Origin: Microcoleus sp. GA_180221_E-2-1-MAG-45_12
GTDB taxonomy: Bacteria > Cyanobacteriota > Cyanobacteriia > Cyanobacteriales > JAAUUE01
Assembly: GCA_020692245.1 (NCBI GenBank)
Contig: JAIMKT010000001.1
Coordinates: 37,695 to 79,465 of the forward strand
Reading direction: 5' to 3'
DNA length: 41,771 nt
In this document: one piece after another, positions 17,790 through 26,846 of the stretch
Layout of the letters: the number at the start of each line of letters is the position of its first letter
Numbering within the stretch: position 1 is the first letter of the stretch
The notes under the pieces: model-generated
Seen by the model: the letters and a program-made list of their open reading frames with translations, nothing else
Database searches by the model: none
What the model was told of the DNA's origin: nothing
Translations under genes and position numbers: made by a program

Positions 17790-18380
17790 TCACGATCGAG
17801 GTAAATTACGTATTCTCCATCCCGATTCCCTGCCTACTTTACCCGTCTTCAAAAATTCAAAATTTGCCCAGATAAATACCTCGCCGTGGGGAGTGGTTCC
17901 GGTTAATTCCCGTACATTGCTGCTGGAAATAATCCACTGGTGTTCCACTGCATCTTCTAGGGCGTGGTAATTGTGGAGGAGATCCCGCCGGGGAGTGGTA
18001 GCTTGAGAGATCGCCTTGATCAGTTCGCCGAGGGGATTTTCTGGTGGGGCAGAATTATTGTTAGTTGGTTTACTGGTGGGGACGATCGAGGTCTTGAGGA
18101 CTCTAGTTTCGATAATCTCTTCAGCCGGGGATATTTCTGGGGTTTCTAAGGAGTCTCCGTTGGGTTGCGAGGCAGGCAACTTAGAAAATTCTGCTAGGGA
18201 GTTTCCTGATTCTAGATGTTCATGGAGTTGATACATCAGGATCATTTGCTCTTGGGAAAATTTCCCAGCGATCGCCGGAACTAGGTTCAGAGCTTTTGCC
18301 AACTTGGTAACTTGCTGCCGTGAAGACAAACCAAACAGCTTGCGTAGATCGTCGATCGAGTAGGGCGGCATAGGGTTCAA
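17790..18380 (-). CDS. conserved cyanobacterial hypothetical protein
   Basis: 196 residues, function not recognised. The first 60 residues (YSIDDLRKLFGLSSRQQVTKLAKAL) resemble a helix-turn-helix or SAM-like helical domain. A low-complexity Ser/Pro/Glu/Asn linker (about 65-110) follows. The last 60 residues form a compact Trp-containing module with WIISSSNVRELTG, FIWANFEFLKTGKVGRESGW. It is 58 bases downstream of the metallophosphoesterase and may be in its transcript. HIP1-type sites are present, so it looks native. Confidence 0.75.
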   Translation of the reverse strand: MNPMPPYSIDDLRKLFGLSSRQQVTKLAKALNLVPAIAGKFSQEQMILMYQLHEHLESGNSLAEFSKLPASQPNGDSLETPEISPAEEIIETRVLKTSIVPTSKPTNNNSAPPENPLGELIKAISQATTPRRDLLHNYHALEDAVEHQWIISSSNVRELTGTTPHGEVFIWANFEFLKTGKVGRESGWRIRNLPRS

Positions 18381-18438
18381 TTCACTTCAGATTAATAAAC
18401 CAGTTAATCATAAACAAGTTAATAAAAAAGTATACTCC

Positions 18439-20280
18439 TCAAGATTTTCGATCGTTAAAGGGAAATTCATCAAACTTGATCACCTGAGCATTGGGTTCTC
18501 TGGTATCAAAACGGTAGCTACTTACCAAGCCCGTCGCTGTATCCCAGATACTAAAGGCAGTTATGTCATTACTAGAAAGGTAGGGTAAGGGTTGATCATT
18601 TTCTACGATCGGGGCTAGGGTCGGCACGATCGGAGCTAAACCGTTGGGGTTGCCCGTTACAACATACTTTTCTGAGTATTTTTCTGGGATCGGGCGAGTT
18701 TTCTCCCCGGTGTAGGCTCCGTAACTATTGCCGACATTGGAACTCTCCAGGAAATTCATCCCGGTAGCACTCTGAAACCGATTCCAAATATGGGTATGTC
18801 CATAGAGAACTAGATGGACTCCGGCTTTTTCCAAGAGGGGCAGGAGGTCACGAATTATATAATCCTGACTTTGGGGATATTCGTAACGAACAGCAGTGAT
18901 GGCTCCCTGGGGAGTGCGATCGATCACCTGCACCGGATTTGTATAGGGCGGGACAATGTTACCACCAAGGGAATGGGGCGGATGGTGGAACATGACCATT
19001 TTATATTTGGCAAGTTGAAACTCTGGACTATTTAATTCCTGCACGAGCCATTGATACTGGGGGCTGCCCGGTTCGATCGATTCAAAAATCATCTGCCCAT
19101 AACCCCAATCTTGAGGATGCTCTAGATCCGCTGCTTTTTCTTGAAATCTTCCCCGTTGCTGGGGGTCTGGTGTCCGCCAGAGGTTGGTAACGTAGAGGGA
19201 GATTAAGCGAATATCCCCAAAGCTAACAGCATAGTAGTTTTCACCTCCAGTCCGAAGATTACTAGAAGGATTATTAGAGACAGTATTCTCAGGAAACGAA
19301 AGAATTTCTCGGACAGTATCGGTATTGAAGGAATGATTTTTGAGCCAACGCTGGCGGAGTTGAGGATCATTTTGGGGGTTGATGGTGGCGGCGTAGGTAG
19401 CGTAGAGTTGAGCGGCAGCAGCTTGGGGGCGGGGATCATTGAACTGCTCATTGAGATTGAGATTTGGCAGAGCTTGCCCCATGACTTCGTGATTGCCGAT
19501 CGCTGCAAACAGGGGTGTATGTTGGATAATTTCGCCGCCCCGGTAGGTAGTTTTTATGCCATTTTTCTCTATTTGATAACTCGCTCTGCCCTGCAAACAA
19601 GGAAAGAAGGCTCCCCCCCGGAGATCATCAAACCACTCTGAGGCTCGATCGGGGACGTTTTGTAAATCTCCCGCAAAAAATACTGCATCTAATCTGCCGA
19701 TGGTTTCCTCAACTTTCTGGAGGTTGGCTGCCGTCATAGGCATTAACTGATGGTCGGAGGTGAGGAGAATTTTCAGGGGTTGACCGGGCAGGGGCGCAGG
19801 GGTGAAGGTAAATTCCCGACTGGTGATAGTTTTGCCCTGATCATCAAGGCTACTAACTTTGTAGGGGAGACGTTCTCCAGCAGTTAAATTGGGGACGATC
19901 GCCTCGTGGCGCCAGATATCCCTAGGGGTTGGCTTTTGGTATACCTGTCCTGATTCTTTCTGCTCACCAACTTGGGAAAGTTGATCTTCCTGCATCCGGC
20001 TGAGTTTGAAACTTTGGGCTACTACCTGCTGTTGCAAATCTTGTCCATAGTTTACCTGATGCTCTTTCCCAGCAAATTCGGTAAACCAAGCAACCCGCAC
20101 CGAGTCGGCAGTAGGCAGTTGCAAAAACGGGTCAGTCAGCAAGCCAACGGCAGAGTTAGACATAGGGGGCTTAGGGATTAGGGACAAAAGGGGAGCGAAA
20201 ATGGCAATACTCAAGACAATAAAAAACAGGATGAATCTCGATCGAAGGTTTGGCAGACTTTGCGGAGTTTGGTTTAACAT
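18439..20280 (-). CDS. exported metallophosphoesterase (calcineurin-like, purple acid phosphatase type)
   Basis: 613 residues with an N-terminal membrane anchor or uncleaved signal (about 16-36). A fibronectin-like N-terminal domain (to about 165) is followed by the dimetal phosphoesterase core: TSDHQLM (D176), FAGDLQNV (204-207), IGNHEVMG (262-265), MFHHPPHS and LYGHTHIW. The order D-x-H, GDxx, GNHE, H and GHTH is complete, so activity is likely. The architecture resembles purple acid phosphatase and alkaline phosphatase-like phosphoesterases acting outside the inner membrane on phosphoesters. The specific substrate is unknown. Confidence 0.9.
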   Translation of the reverse strand: MLNQTPQSLPNLRSRFILFFIVLSIAIFAPLLSLIPKPPMSNSAVGLLTDPFLQLPTADSVRVAWFTEFAGKEHQVNYGQDLQQQVVAQSFKLSRMQEDQLSQVGEQKESGQVYQKPTPRDIWRHEAIVPNLTAGERLPYKVSSLDDQGKTITSREFTFTPAPLPGQPLKILLTSDHQLMPMTAANLQKVEETIGRLDAVFFAGDLQNVPDRASEWFDDLRGGAFFPCLQGRASYQIEKNGIKTTYRGGEIIQHTPLFAAIGNHEVMGQALPNLNLNEQFNDPRPQAAAAQLYATYAATINPQNDPQLRQRWLKNHSFNTDTVREILSFPENTVSNNPSSNLRTGGENYYAVSFGDIRLISLYVTNLWRTPDPQQRGRFQEKAADLEHPQDWGYGQMIFESIEPGSPQYQWLVQELNSPEFQLAKYKMVMFHHPPHSLGGNIVPPYTNPVQVIDRTPQGAITAVRYEYPQSQDYIIRDLLPLLEKAGVHLVLYGHTHIWNRFQSATGMNFLESSNVGNSYGAYTGEKTRPIPEKYSEKYVVTGNPNGLAPIVPTLAPIVENDQPLPYLSSNDITAFSIWDTATGLVSSYRFDTREPNAQVIKFDEFPFNDRKS

Positions 20281-20374
20281 TTGATTTAAGATAAGCCACC
20301 AAAGTTAAGAACTCGATAAGCCTCTATAGGTCTCGATCGACAATGTTTAGGAAATATTTTCCTGAGAGCATGGC

Positions 20375-20659
20375 TTAAAGATTCAGGAAATCAATTCTAG
20401 GTTCGAGGGTATCTTGAACTATGCCAATCCCAGTAAAACCCCACCGAGACAAAAGCCCTTTTAACTGCGCTTGGGCAACGGATTCTACCACAAATTTATC
20501 AGCCAACCCGCCGCCGTGCTGATTGAGGTAGGTCATCGCCTCAAAGTTCTCCTTGAAGAGCAACAAATATTTAGGAGCATCGGGTTTCTCTTGGGGTTGC
20601 ACTGTCAGGTAGCGCCCACTCGCCCTTACCAAAATCACATAATAAACTTGGGAAAACAT
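20375..20659 (-). CDS. 94-residue conserved cyanobacterial hypothetical protein
   Basis: Function not recognised. The sequence begins FSQVYYVILVRASGRYLTVQP and contains YLLLFKENFEAMTYLN and a C-terminal FTGIGIVQDTLEPRIDFL. It appears to be a small alpha/beta protein with no transmembrane helix. The gene lies alone between rpsJ and the metallophosphoesterase on the same strand, with about 95 bases to the latter. Confidence 0.7.
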   Translation of the reverse strand: MFSQVYYVILVRASGRYLTVQPQEKPDAPKYLLLFKENFEAMTYLNQHGGGLADKFVVESVAQAQLKGLLSRWGFTGIGIVQDTLEPRIDFLNL

Positions 20660-20730
20660 TTACCACTATCCAAAAATATCTTATAAAAACTCCAGAAAAA
20701 TTTCTAAAAAATTCTAGAATATCCCCATTA

Positions 20731-20774
20731 AAACAGATAAAGCAGACCCCTAAAGACTTTTCTAAGGATCTGCT
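20731..20774 (-). terminator. possible Rho-independent terminator of rpsJ
   Basis: Read on the minus strand, AGCAGA...TCTGCT (20774-20741) forms an imperfect stem that includes an internal CC/GG pair, and a T-rich run (TTATCTGTTTT) follows. It lies about 160 bases downstream of the rpsJ stop. The stem is short, so this is tentative. Confidence 0.4.
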
Positions 20775-20931
20775 GAATTAATGATTGCTGTATGTCTAGA
20801 ATCTTTGCAAAGAATCTCTACAAAGAATTTTGATCATGAACCTTACTGAAGTCTTGAAAATAATCTTCTCTAAGGATCGCTATAAAAGCTTGCGAAAACG
20901 AGTTTCTATAAAAAATCTATCAAAGAAATAT

Positions 20932-21249
20932 CTACAGTTTAACTTCGATGTCTACCCCGGCTGGGAGGTCTAGCTTCATGAGAGCGTCGATTGTCTTGGC
21001 AGAGGGTTGATAAATATCAATGATGCGGCGATGGGTGCGGGTTTCAAAGTGTTCCCGGGAATCTTTATCCACGTGGGGAGAGCGGAGCAGACAATAAATG
21101 CGTCGTCTGGTGGGCATGGGGATGGGGCCAACGGCTGTGGCATTAGTCCGGTTTGCAGTTTCGACAATTTTCTCACAGGAGGTATCTAAAAGCCGACGAT
21201 CGAAAGCCTTGAGGCGGATGCGAATTTTTTGCTGAGTTAAAGTAGCCAT
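20932..21249 (-). CDS. rpsJ: 30S ribosomal protein S10
   Basis: 105 residues, full length, with all conserved segments: [14 protein letters not shown], TGARxxGPIPxPT-type [23 protein letters not shown] and [12 protein letters not shown]10 is part of the 30S head and is also the transcription antitermination factor NusE. In cyanobacteria rpsJ usually closes the rpsL-rpsG-fusA-tufA cluster; here the next upstream gene is divergent and unrelated, so rpsJ must have its own promoter in 21250-21496. Confidence 0.98.
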   Translation of the reverse strand: MATLTQQKIRIRLKAFDRRLLDTSCEKIVETANRTNATAVGPIPMPTRRRIYCLLRSPHVDKDSREHFETRTHRRIIDIYQPSAKTIDALMKLDLPAGVDIEVKL

Positions 21250-21496
21250 AGTTTTTCTGCTATATCTTTAGTTTTCTAGGTTCAGTTTTTGCGGCTATTG
21301 ATCACTGTTTACGGAAATTTGTCGAAATCTATCAAAGTTTGAAGCAACAAATAAACATAATAAACATCAGTGACAAACAAGCCTTAACCATGATAATCCA
21401 TTTATCCCCTAAAATCTCTTTAAAATTAGTCTTAGAATAGAAATTATCCAAGAACCAGATTTTCTAAGTATTCAACACCATAGCTAGGGATCACAA

Positions 21497-22483
21497 ATGT
21501 CATTGCAAGCGGCTCAAGAGGGAATCAAGACATCGGCGAAAGTGAAGGAATTGCGAGAAATACAGGAAGTGTTGACCTCAGAACAAAATTCTCTTCCTTG
21601 GCGGCAACGAGTTGGCAACCAACGGGATTGGGTCTGGCGGGGTTGGCGGATTCGGTATACCTACTGGCGATCGCCCCTCCCTGGAGCCACACCGATATTA
21701 CTACTGCACGGCTTCGGAGCCTCGATCGGTCACTGGCGGCACAACTTCTCAGCCCTAGCGGAAAATCATACCGTTTATGCCCTCGATCTCTTGGGGTTTG
21801 GAGGTTCAGCCAAGGCAGCCATTAGCTATGACACCAATCTCTGGGTAGAACTAGTGTGGGAATTTTGGTTAACTTTTATTCGTCAGCCCACGGTTTTGAT
21901 GGGGAATTCCATTGGTTCCTTAGTTTGTGTGGGAGTGGCAGGAGCGCATCCAGAGATGGTCAAGGGCGTGGTGATGATTAATCTGCCAGATTTTTCTGTG
22001 CGGGAAGAAATGTTGCCCCCGTGGTTGCAGCCCATAGTAAGCTCGATCGAGAACCTGTTTACTGCCCCCTTGCTGATCAAACCTCTGTTCTATCTCCTCC
22101 GCCGTCCTGCTGTAGTCAAAAAATGGGCAGGGATGGCTTACCACAACCCAGAAGCTATTACCGAAGAATTGGTGGAAATTCTCTCCAGCCCTGCCCTAGA
22201 CCAAGGCTCGGCGACGACCTTTGCTGCCCTGTTTCGGGGAATGAGTAGCCCCGGTTTTGCCCCGCCCATCGGTAGTATCCTGCCCCATCTCACCATGCCC
22301 CTCCTTCTAATCTGGGGAAGACACGATCGCATGATCCCCCCTAATTTAGCCAACCGTTTTGCTGCCATGAACCCCGCCCTCGAAATCGTCGCCCTTGATG
22401 CTGGACACTGCCCCCACGATGAATGCCCAGAAGTGGTAAATTTAATCCTCTGCCAATGGCTATCCCGGCTACAGGAAAAATAG
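21497..22483 (+). CDS. alpha/beta hydrolase, pheophytinase/dephytylase-like
   Basis: 328 residues of the alpha/beta hydrolase fold. Oxyanion motif LLLHGFGASIGHWRHN (about 70-85), nucleophile elbow MGNSIGS (Ser near 137), acid in LIWGRHDRMIP and catalytic His in DAGHCPHDECP. The HGFGAS..HWR and GNSxGS patterns, with VWRGWRIRYTYW ahead, match the cyanobacterial and plastid group that includes pheophytinase and chlorophyll dephytylase. That suggests removal of phytol from chlorophyll derivatives, but the substrate is inferred. It is about 98 bases upstream of sbcD. Confidence 0.85.
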   Translation: MSLQAAQEGIKTSAKVKELREIQEVLTSEQNSLPWRQRVGNQRDWVWRGWRIRYTYWRSPLPGATPILLLHGFGASIGHWRHNFSALAENHTVYALDLLGFGGSAKAAISYDTNLWVELVWEFWLTFIRQPTVLMGNSIGSLVCVGVAGAHPEMVKGVVMINLPDFSVREEMLPPWLQPIVSSIENLFTAPLLIKPLFYLLRRPAVVKKWAGMAYHNPEAITEELVEILSSPALDQGSATTFAALFRGMSSPGFAPPIGSILPHLTMPLLLIWGRHDRMIPPNLANRFAAMNPALEIVALDAGHCPHDECPEVVNLILCQWLSRLQEK

Positions 22484-22581
22484 AAGTAAGGTCAAGATTA
22501 AGATAGTTATTGCTTGCCCTCCGACTCCCAGCAATAGAAAAAATAAACTGAAAAACAACTAGCGTAAACTTAGGGGAAATT

Positions 22582-23817
22582 ATGGGAATTAAGGTTTTAC
22601 ATCTCTCTGATGTGCATATGGGTAGCGGTTTTTCCCACGGGAAGGTGAATCCTGCTACGGGATTAAATACTCGCCTTGAAGACTTTCGCAATACCTTGGG
22701 CTTGTGTATCGATCGAGCCTTGGCAGAACCTGTAGATTTAGTTCTTTTTGGGGGAGATGCTTTTCCCGATGCTACCCCGCCCCCCTACGTGCAGGAAGCC
22801 TTTGCCAGTCAGTTTAGCCGCCTCGTGGAAGCAGGGATTCCCACGGTGTTATTGGTGGGCAATCATGATCAATATTCCCAAGGTTTGGGGGGAGCTAGTT
22901 TATCAATTTATCGGACTTTGGGTGTACCGGGATTTATTGTTGGCGATCGCCTCACCACCCACAAAATTACCACCGCTCACGGGGTTGTCCAAATTATGAC
23001 CCTGCCCTGGTTAACTCGCTCGACCTTAATGACCAGAGAAGAAACCGAAGGCTTATCCCTTGCAGAAATTAACCAACTCTTGCTGGATCGCCTGTCTCCG
23101 GTAATTGAACTAGAAATTCGTCAGCTTGATCCAGAAATCCCCACGATCTTGCTGGCTCACCTGATGGCCGATCGAGCAAGTTTGGGGGCAGAAAGATTCC
23201 TCGCTGTAGGCAAAGGGTTCACCATTCCCGCTGGGTTTTTGACTCGTGACTGTTTTGATTACGTGGCTTTGGGGCATGTCCACAAACACCAGAACCTCAA
23301 CCCCAGCAATGATCCCCCGGTAATTTATCCCGGTAGCATTGAGCGGGTGGATTTTAGTGAAGAAAAAGAAGCCAAGGGCTATGTAATGATTGATTTGGAG
23401 CGAGGCAAGGCAGAGTGGGAATTTTGTCCCCTACCAGCACGGGTATTCAAGACGATCGAGGTAAATCTAGCCAAGTCGGAAGACCCCCAAGGAGATCTGC
23501 TCAAGGCGATCGCCAAGGTGAGTTTTCAGGATGCGGTGGTGCGGTTAATTTACAAAATCCATCCCGACCAGTTAGAAAGTATTTCTACTAATACCCTCAA
23601 TGAGCATCTCGCCCCCGCCCATAGTTGCAGCATTCAGGCAGAATTAATTAGTCAGCTTTCCCTGCCCAGGGTTCCCGAATTAGGGGTAGATACCAGTATT
23701 GATCCCCTAGTCGCCCTAGAAACCTACCTCAGCCATCAAAGCCGCTTGCAGGCGATCGTCCCTCAAATCCTCGAAGCTGCCCAAAAACTCCTTGCCCACA
23801 GCCACCGGGAAGATTGA
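22582..23817 (+). CDS. sbcD: SbcD/Mre11-like DNA repair exonuclease subunit
   Basis: A 411-residue calcineurin-like nuclease. Phosphoesterase motifs: DVH (D10, H12), GGDAFPD (D59), GNHD (93-96), LLAHLMA and LGHVHKHQ. The insertion between motifs and the C-terminal capping domain match SbcD. With SbcC it opens hairpins and trims double-strand-break ends; sbcC is not in this window. The start ATG 22582 is preceded by GGGGAA. Confidence 0.9.
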   Translation: MGIKVLHLSDVHMGSGFSHGKVNPATGLNTRLEDFRNTLGLCIDRALAEPVDLVLFGGDAFPDATPPPYVQEAFASQFSRLVEAGIPTVLLVGNHDQYSQGLGGASLSIYRTLGVPGFIVGDRLTTHKITTAHGVVQIMTLPWLTRSTLMTREETEGLSLAEINQLLLDRLSPVIELEIRQLDPEIPTILLAHLMADRASLGAERFLAVGKGFTIPAGFLTRDCFDYVALGHVHKHQNLNPSNDPPVIYPGSIERVDFSEEKEAKGYVMIDLERGKAEWEFCPLPARVFKTIEVNLAKSEDPQGDLLKAIAKVSFQDAVVRLIYKIHPDQLESISTNTLNEHLAPAHSCSIQAELISQLSLPRVPELGVDTSIDPLVALETYLSHQSRLQAIVPQILEAAQKLLAHSHRED

Positions 23818-23907
23818 TCACGTGTACACTATATTAAGCCTAAATAAGCCTGAAAAATTCTTGGGTCAGTAATCAAAGATATGGGGCTTTTAGGAAGGGA
23901 AATTTCT

Positions 23908-26610
23908 ATGGGTAGTAATCAAAATCTGAATATTCCACAAGAACTAGCTGAATTCACGGGGATTCCCGGCTTGACTGGGTTGACTGCGGGGGAAGTAGTC
24001 GATCGGCGGCGGCGGGGACTAGGGAATGATACCAAGCTAGAAACTGGCAGGTCTTACTGGCAGATCATCAAAGAAAATATTTTCACCCTCATTAATATCA
24101 TTTTCTTTGGGATTAGTGTGATCATGTGGCATCTTGGTCTCCGCAGTGATGGGATTTTGGTGGTGGTGGTGGTGTTTGGCGGGGTAGTAATTAATATTTT
24201 TCAGGAAGTCTGGGCAAAGCAACAACTAGATAGAATTGCCCTCCTGAATAGCCCCAAGGCGATCGTCCTCCGAGAAGGTCGGGAGCAGGAAATTGAGCCA
24301 AGGGAAATAGTTTTAGATGATCTTCTTGTCGCCTGTGCTGGGGAGCAAATTTTGGTAGATGGAGAAATTGTCGGTGGGGGCAGCATTGAAATTGATGAAT
24401 CTTTGTTGACGGGGGAATCAGATTTAGTGGCGAAAACCAAGAGCGATCGCCTCTACGCCGGAACTTTTTGTGTCAGTGGCAAGGCTTTCTATGTAGCCCA
24501 AAAAGTGGGCAAAGATACCACCGCCTACCTTTTAACCGCTAGTGCTAGGGCATTTCGCCAAGTATACACGCCCTTGCAAGTGGAAATTAATCTGATTATT
24601 CGCATTGTCATGTTGATCGCCTGTTGCCTGTGGTTGCTCTACGGCGTGAGTATTTTTAGTCGCTCCCAATCCCTGACAGATTTTGTCCATCAAGCTGCTG
24701 TCATTGCCGGGTTAGTTCCCGTGGGTATGTACCTAGCTATTACCCTTGCCTATGCCCTCGGAGCCGTGCGGATGATTGGGCAAGATGTGTTGATTCAGCA
24801 AGCCAACGCCGTAGAATCCCTGAGTAATGTGGATGTGTTGTGTTTAGATAAAACCGGGACTTTGACAAGTAATAACCTCAAACTCCATAGCCTGTATCCC
24901 CTCTCGATCGAGGAGCCAAAACTAAGAGAAATTCTCGCTACCTACAGCAACCGAGTCACGACTACCAATAAAACCAGTGAGGCGATCTTAGAGGGACTGA
25001 ATCCGCAACTTGGGGACGATTCTCTGAGGGAAGATTTACACCAACTTGGTCTCAGGGAAGAAAATGCTACCAATGATGGAAGCAATCATCTAAGCAATAA
25101 CGGGAGCCAATTAGGAAAAATCCTCCATGAGATCCCCTTCACTTCTAATCGCAAATGGAGTTCCCTCACCCTCGAACAAGGCTCTGGAAAGATTACCTAT
25201 ATTCTCGGCGCCCCAGAATCCCTAGCTCCGAGCATTCCCAACTTTGCAGATTACACAGCTTACCTGAATAGTCAAACCACCCACGGTTGGCGAGTCCTCA
25301 TGTTTGCCTCTAGCCCAGAGTCTATTCTTTACCCCGTCTTAGAAGATTCCCCTCAAAATTCTCTAAACACTTCCCTGAATAATTCTTTAGATAATTCTTT
25401 CAATACCTCTTCCACCTCACTAAACTTGGCAAATCCGAGCCTCCCTTCAGAACTAATTCCCCTCGGCATTATTACCCTCAGCGATGAACTCCGTCCCCAA
25501 GTCCGAGAAACCCTAGAGGGATTTAAGGCGGCAGGCATTGAACTAAAGATTATTTCTGGAGATAACCCCGATACGGTGATGGCTCTGGCAAAACAGGCGG
25601 GGGTGGCGGCGGAAATTTTGGGGGTGTCTGGAGCGGAACTTGCGGAGATGAATGAGGCAGAGTTTCAACTGGCGGCGATCGAGAATAATGTCTTTGGCAG
25701 AATTACTCCCGACCAAAAGGCAAGATTGGTACAAGTGTTGCGGCGGTGTGGCAGGTATGTGGCGATGATCGGGGATGGGGTGAATGATGTGCTATCTCTG
25801 AAGCAGGCAAATTTGGGAATCGCAATGGAAAGTGGGGCGAAGGCGACTCGTGGGGTGGCAGATATTGTTTTGTTGCAGGATTCCTTTGGGGCTTTGCCGT
25901 TTACTTTTTTGGAGGGACAGAAGATTTATAACGGCATTGTGGATGTGGTGAAGTTATTCTTGATTCGATCGATCTCCATGACCATGATGATTTTTGCTAG
26001 CTCGATCGTGGTGGATCATTTCCCCTTTGTGAATAAGCATACGGCGATCGTCTCCCTTGTCAGTGTTGGTTTCCCAGCGATGGTGATCCCCATCTGGTCA
26101 AAGCCCGGAGTCTCAGCCAAAAATGGTTCTAGGCGTAGTCTAGTCAGAAATATTCTCCACTTCATCGTTCCCGCATCCCTGACCATAGCCTGTGTGGGCA
26201 TCTTTGTCTATTTGCTGTACCTCTTCGACTATCAAGATTCTCTCCCTTCTAACCTCCCCTTAAACCAACTAGATCAGCTAGATTATGCAATCCCCCGTAG
26301 TGCTTTAGCAACGGTGCTAGTGTTTTGTCAACTATCCTTAATTCCTTTCCTCAAACCTCCAGCCCGGTTCTGGGTGGGTGGGGAATCTCTCCAAGGGGAT
26401 TGGCGGTATACCTTTGTGGCTCTTGGTTTACTACTGCTCTACGGGCTAATTTTGCTAATTCCTGCCACCAGAGACTTTTTTAACCTTGCCCTATTACAGC
26501 CGAAGGATTATCTATTTTTGGGTTTAGTTGCTCTGGAGTGGGGGCTAATTCAACGTTTGCTATGGCGGACTCGGTGCTTCGATCGCTTCCTTGGGGTCAG
26601 CCTCAGTTAG
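23908..26610 (+). CDS. P-type ATPase, HAD-IC cation-transporter type
   Basis: About 900 residues. Actuator motif LLTGESD, phosphorylation motif DKTGTLTS (Asp near 314), P-domain motif GDGVNDVLSLKQA, TM segments on both sides (two early, two around 230-290, six near the C-terminus). It resembles the CtpE/YfgQ-like branch of P-type ATPases. The M4 motif is VPVGM where Ca2+-type pumps have PEGL, so the ion is uncertain. The nucleotide domain contains Asn/Ser-rich insertions. I start at ATG 23908, which has GGAAGGGA 7 bases upstream; ATG 23881 in the same frame has none. Confidence 0.9.
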   Translation: MGSNQNLNIPQELAEFTGIPGLTGLTAGEVVDRRRRGLGNDTKLETGRSYWQIIKENIFTLINIIFFGISVIMWHLGLRSDGILVVVVVFGGVVINIFQEVWAKQQLDRIALLNSPKAIVLREGREQEIEPREIVLDDLLVACAGEQILVDGEIVGGGSIEIDESLLTGESDLVAKTKSDRLYAGTFCVSGKAFYVAQKVGKDTTAYLLTASARAFRQVYTPLQVEINLIIRIVMLIACCLWLLYGVSIFSRSQSLTDFVHQAAVIAGLVPVGMYLAITLAYALGAVRMIGQDVLIQQANAVESLSNVDVLCLDKTGTLTSNNLKLHSLYPLSIEEPKLREILATYSNRVTTTNKTSEAILEGLNPQLGDDSLREDLHQLGLREENATNDGSNHLSNNGSQLGKILHEIPFTSNRKWSSLTLEQGSGKITYILGAPESLAPSIPNFADYTAYLNSQTTHGWRVLMFASSPESILYPVLEDSPQNSLNTSLNNSLDNSFNTSSTSLNLANPSLPSELIPLGIITLSDELRPQVRETLEGFKAAGIELKIISGDNPDTVMALAKQAGVAAEILGVSGAELAEMNEAEFQLAAIENNVFGRITPDQKARLVQVLRRCGRYVAMIGDGVNDVLSLKQANLGIAMESGAKATRGVADIVLLQDSFGALPFTFLEGQKIYNGIVDVVKLFLIRSISMTMMIFASSIVVDHFPFVNKHTAIVSLVSVGFPAMVIPIWSKPGVSAKNGSRRSLVRNILHFIVPASLTIACVGIFVYLLYLFDYQDSLPSNLPLNQLDQLDYAIPRSALATVLVFCQLSLIPFLKPPARFWVGGESLQGDWRYTFVALGLLLLYGLILLIPATRDFFNLALLQPKDYLFLGLVALEWGLIQRLLWRTRCFDRFLGVSLS

Positions 26611-26641
26611 GCAAAATATTACTAAAATTTCCCTCTAAGAC

Positions 26642-26684
26642 TCTTTCTAAGGTCTTTCTAATATCTTTCTAAGGCTTTCTAATA
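26642..26684 (+). repeat. two-copy tandem repeat of about 21-22 bases
   Basis: TCTTTCTAAGGTCTTTCTAATA followed at once by a near-identical copy lacking one base, just downstream of the P-type ATPase gene. It is AT-rich and noncoding; no function is evident. Confidence 0.65.
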
Positions 26685-26846
26685 TCTTCTGAGATTCTCT
26701 AAAACCGTTTGAGAAAGGAGTATTTCTGGCTCACTTTATAAAGTTTTAAGATATTTTGATCCAAATCATACAACTTGATTATTGCCTATACATCATTTCA
26801 AACATGTGGATGTCAATCTGAGAAATAGTAGAAAACTGAGTTTAAT

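Noticed and set aside
17641-17970. A 109-residue plus-strand frame over the 3' end of the hypothetical gene at 17790-18380
   Set aside because: It lies in a different frame from the Uma2 remnant and is antisense to a gene with protein-like, conserved-looking sequence. No ribosome-binding site or recognisable domain.
20348-20363. AGGAAA-TAT-TTTCCT hairpin downstream of the 94-residue gene
   Set aside because: Stem of 6 with a 3-base loop and no T-run on the minus strand; too weak to call a terminator.
22021-22248. Shadow frames opposite or within the alpha/beta hydrolase and other long genes
   Set aside because: Their sequences lack domains and lie inside genes with complete catalytic motifs; they are by-products of codon use.
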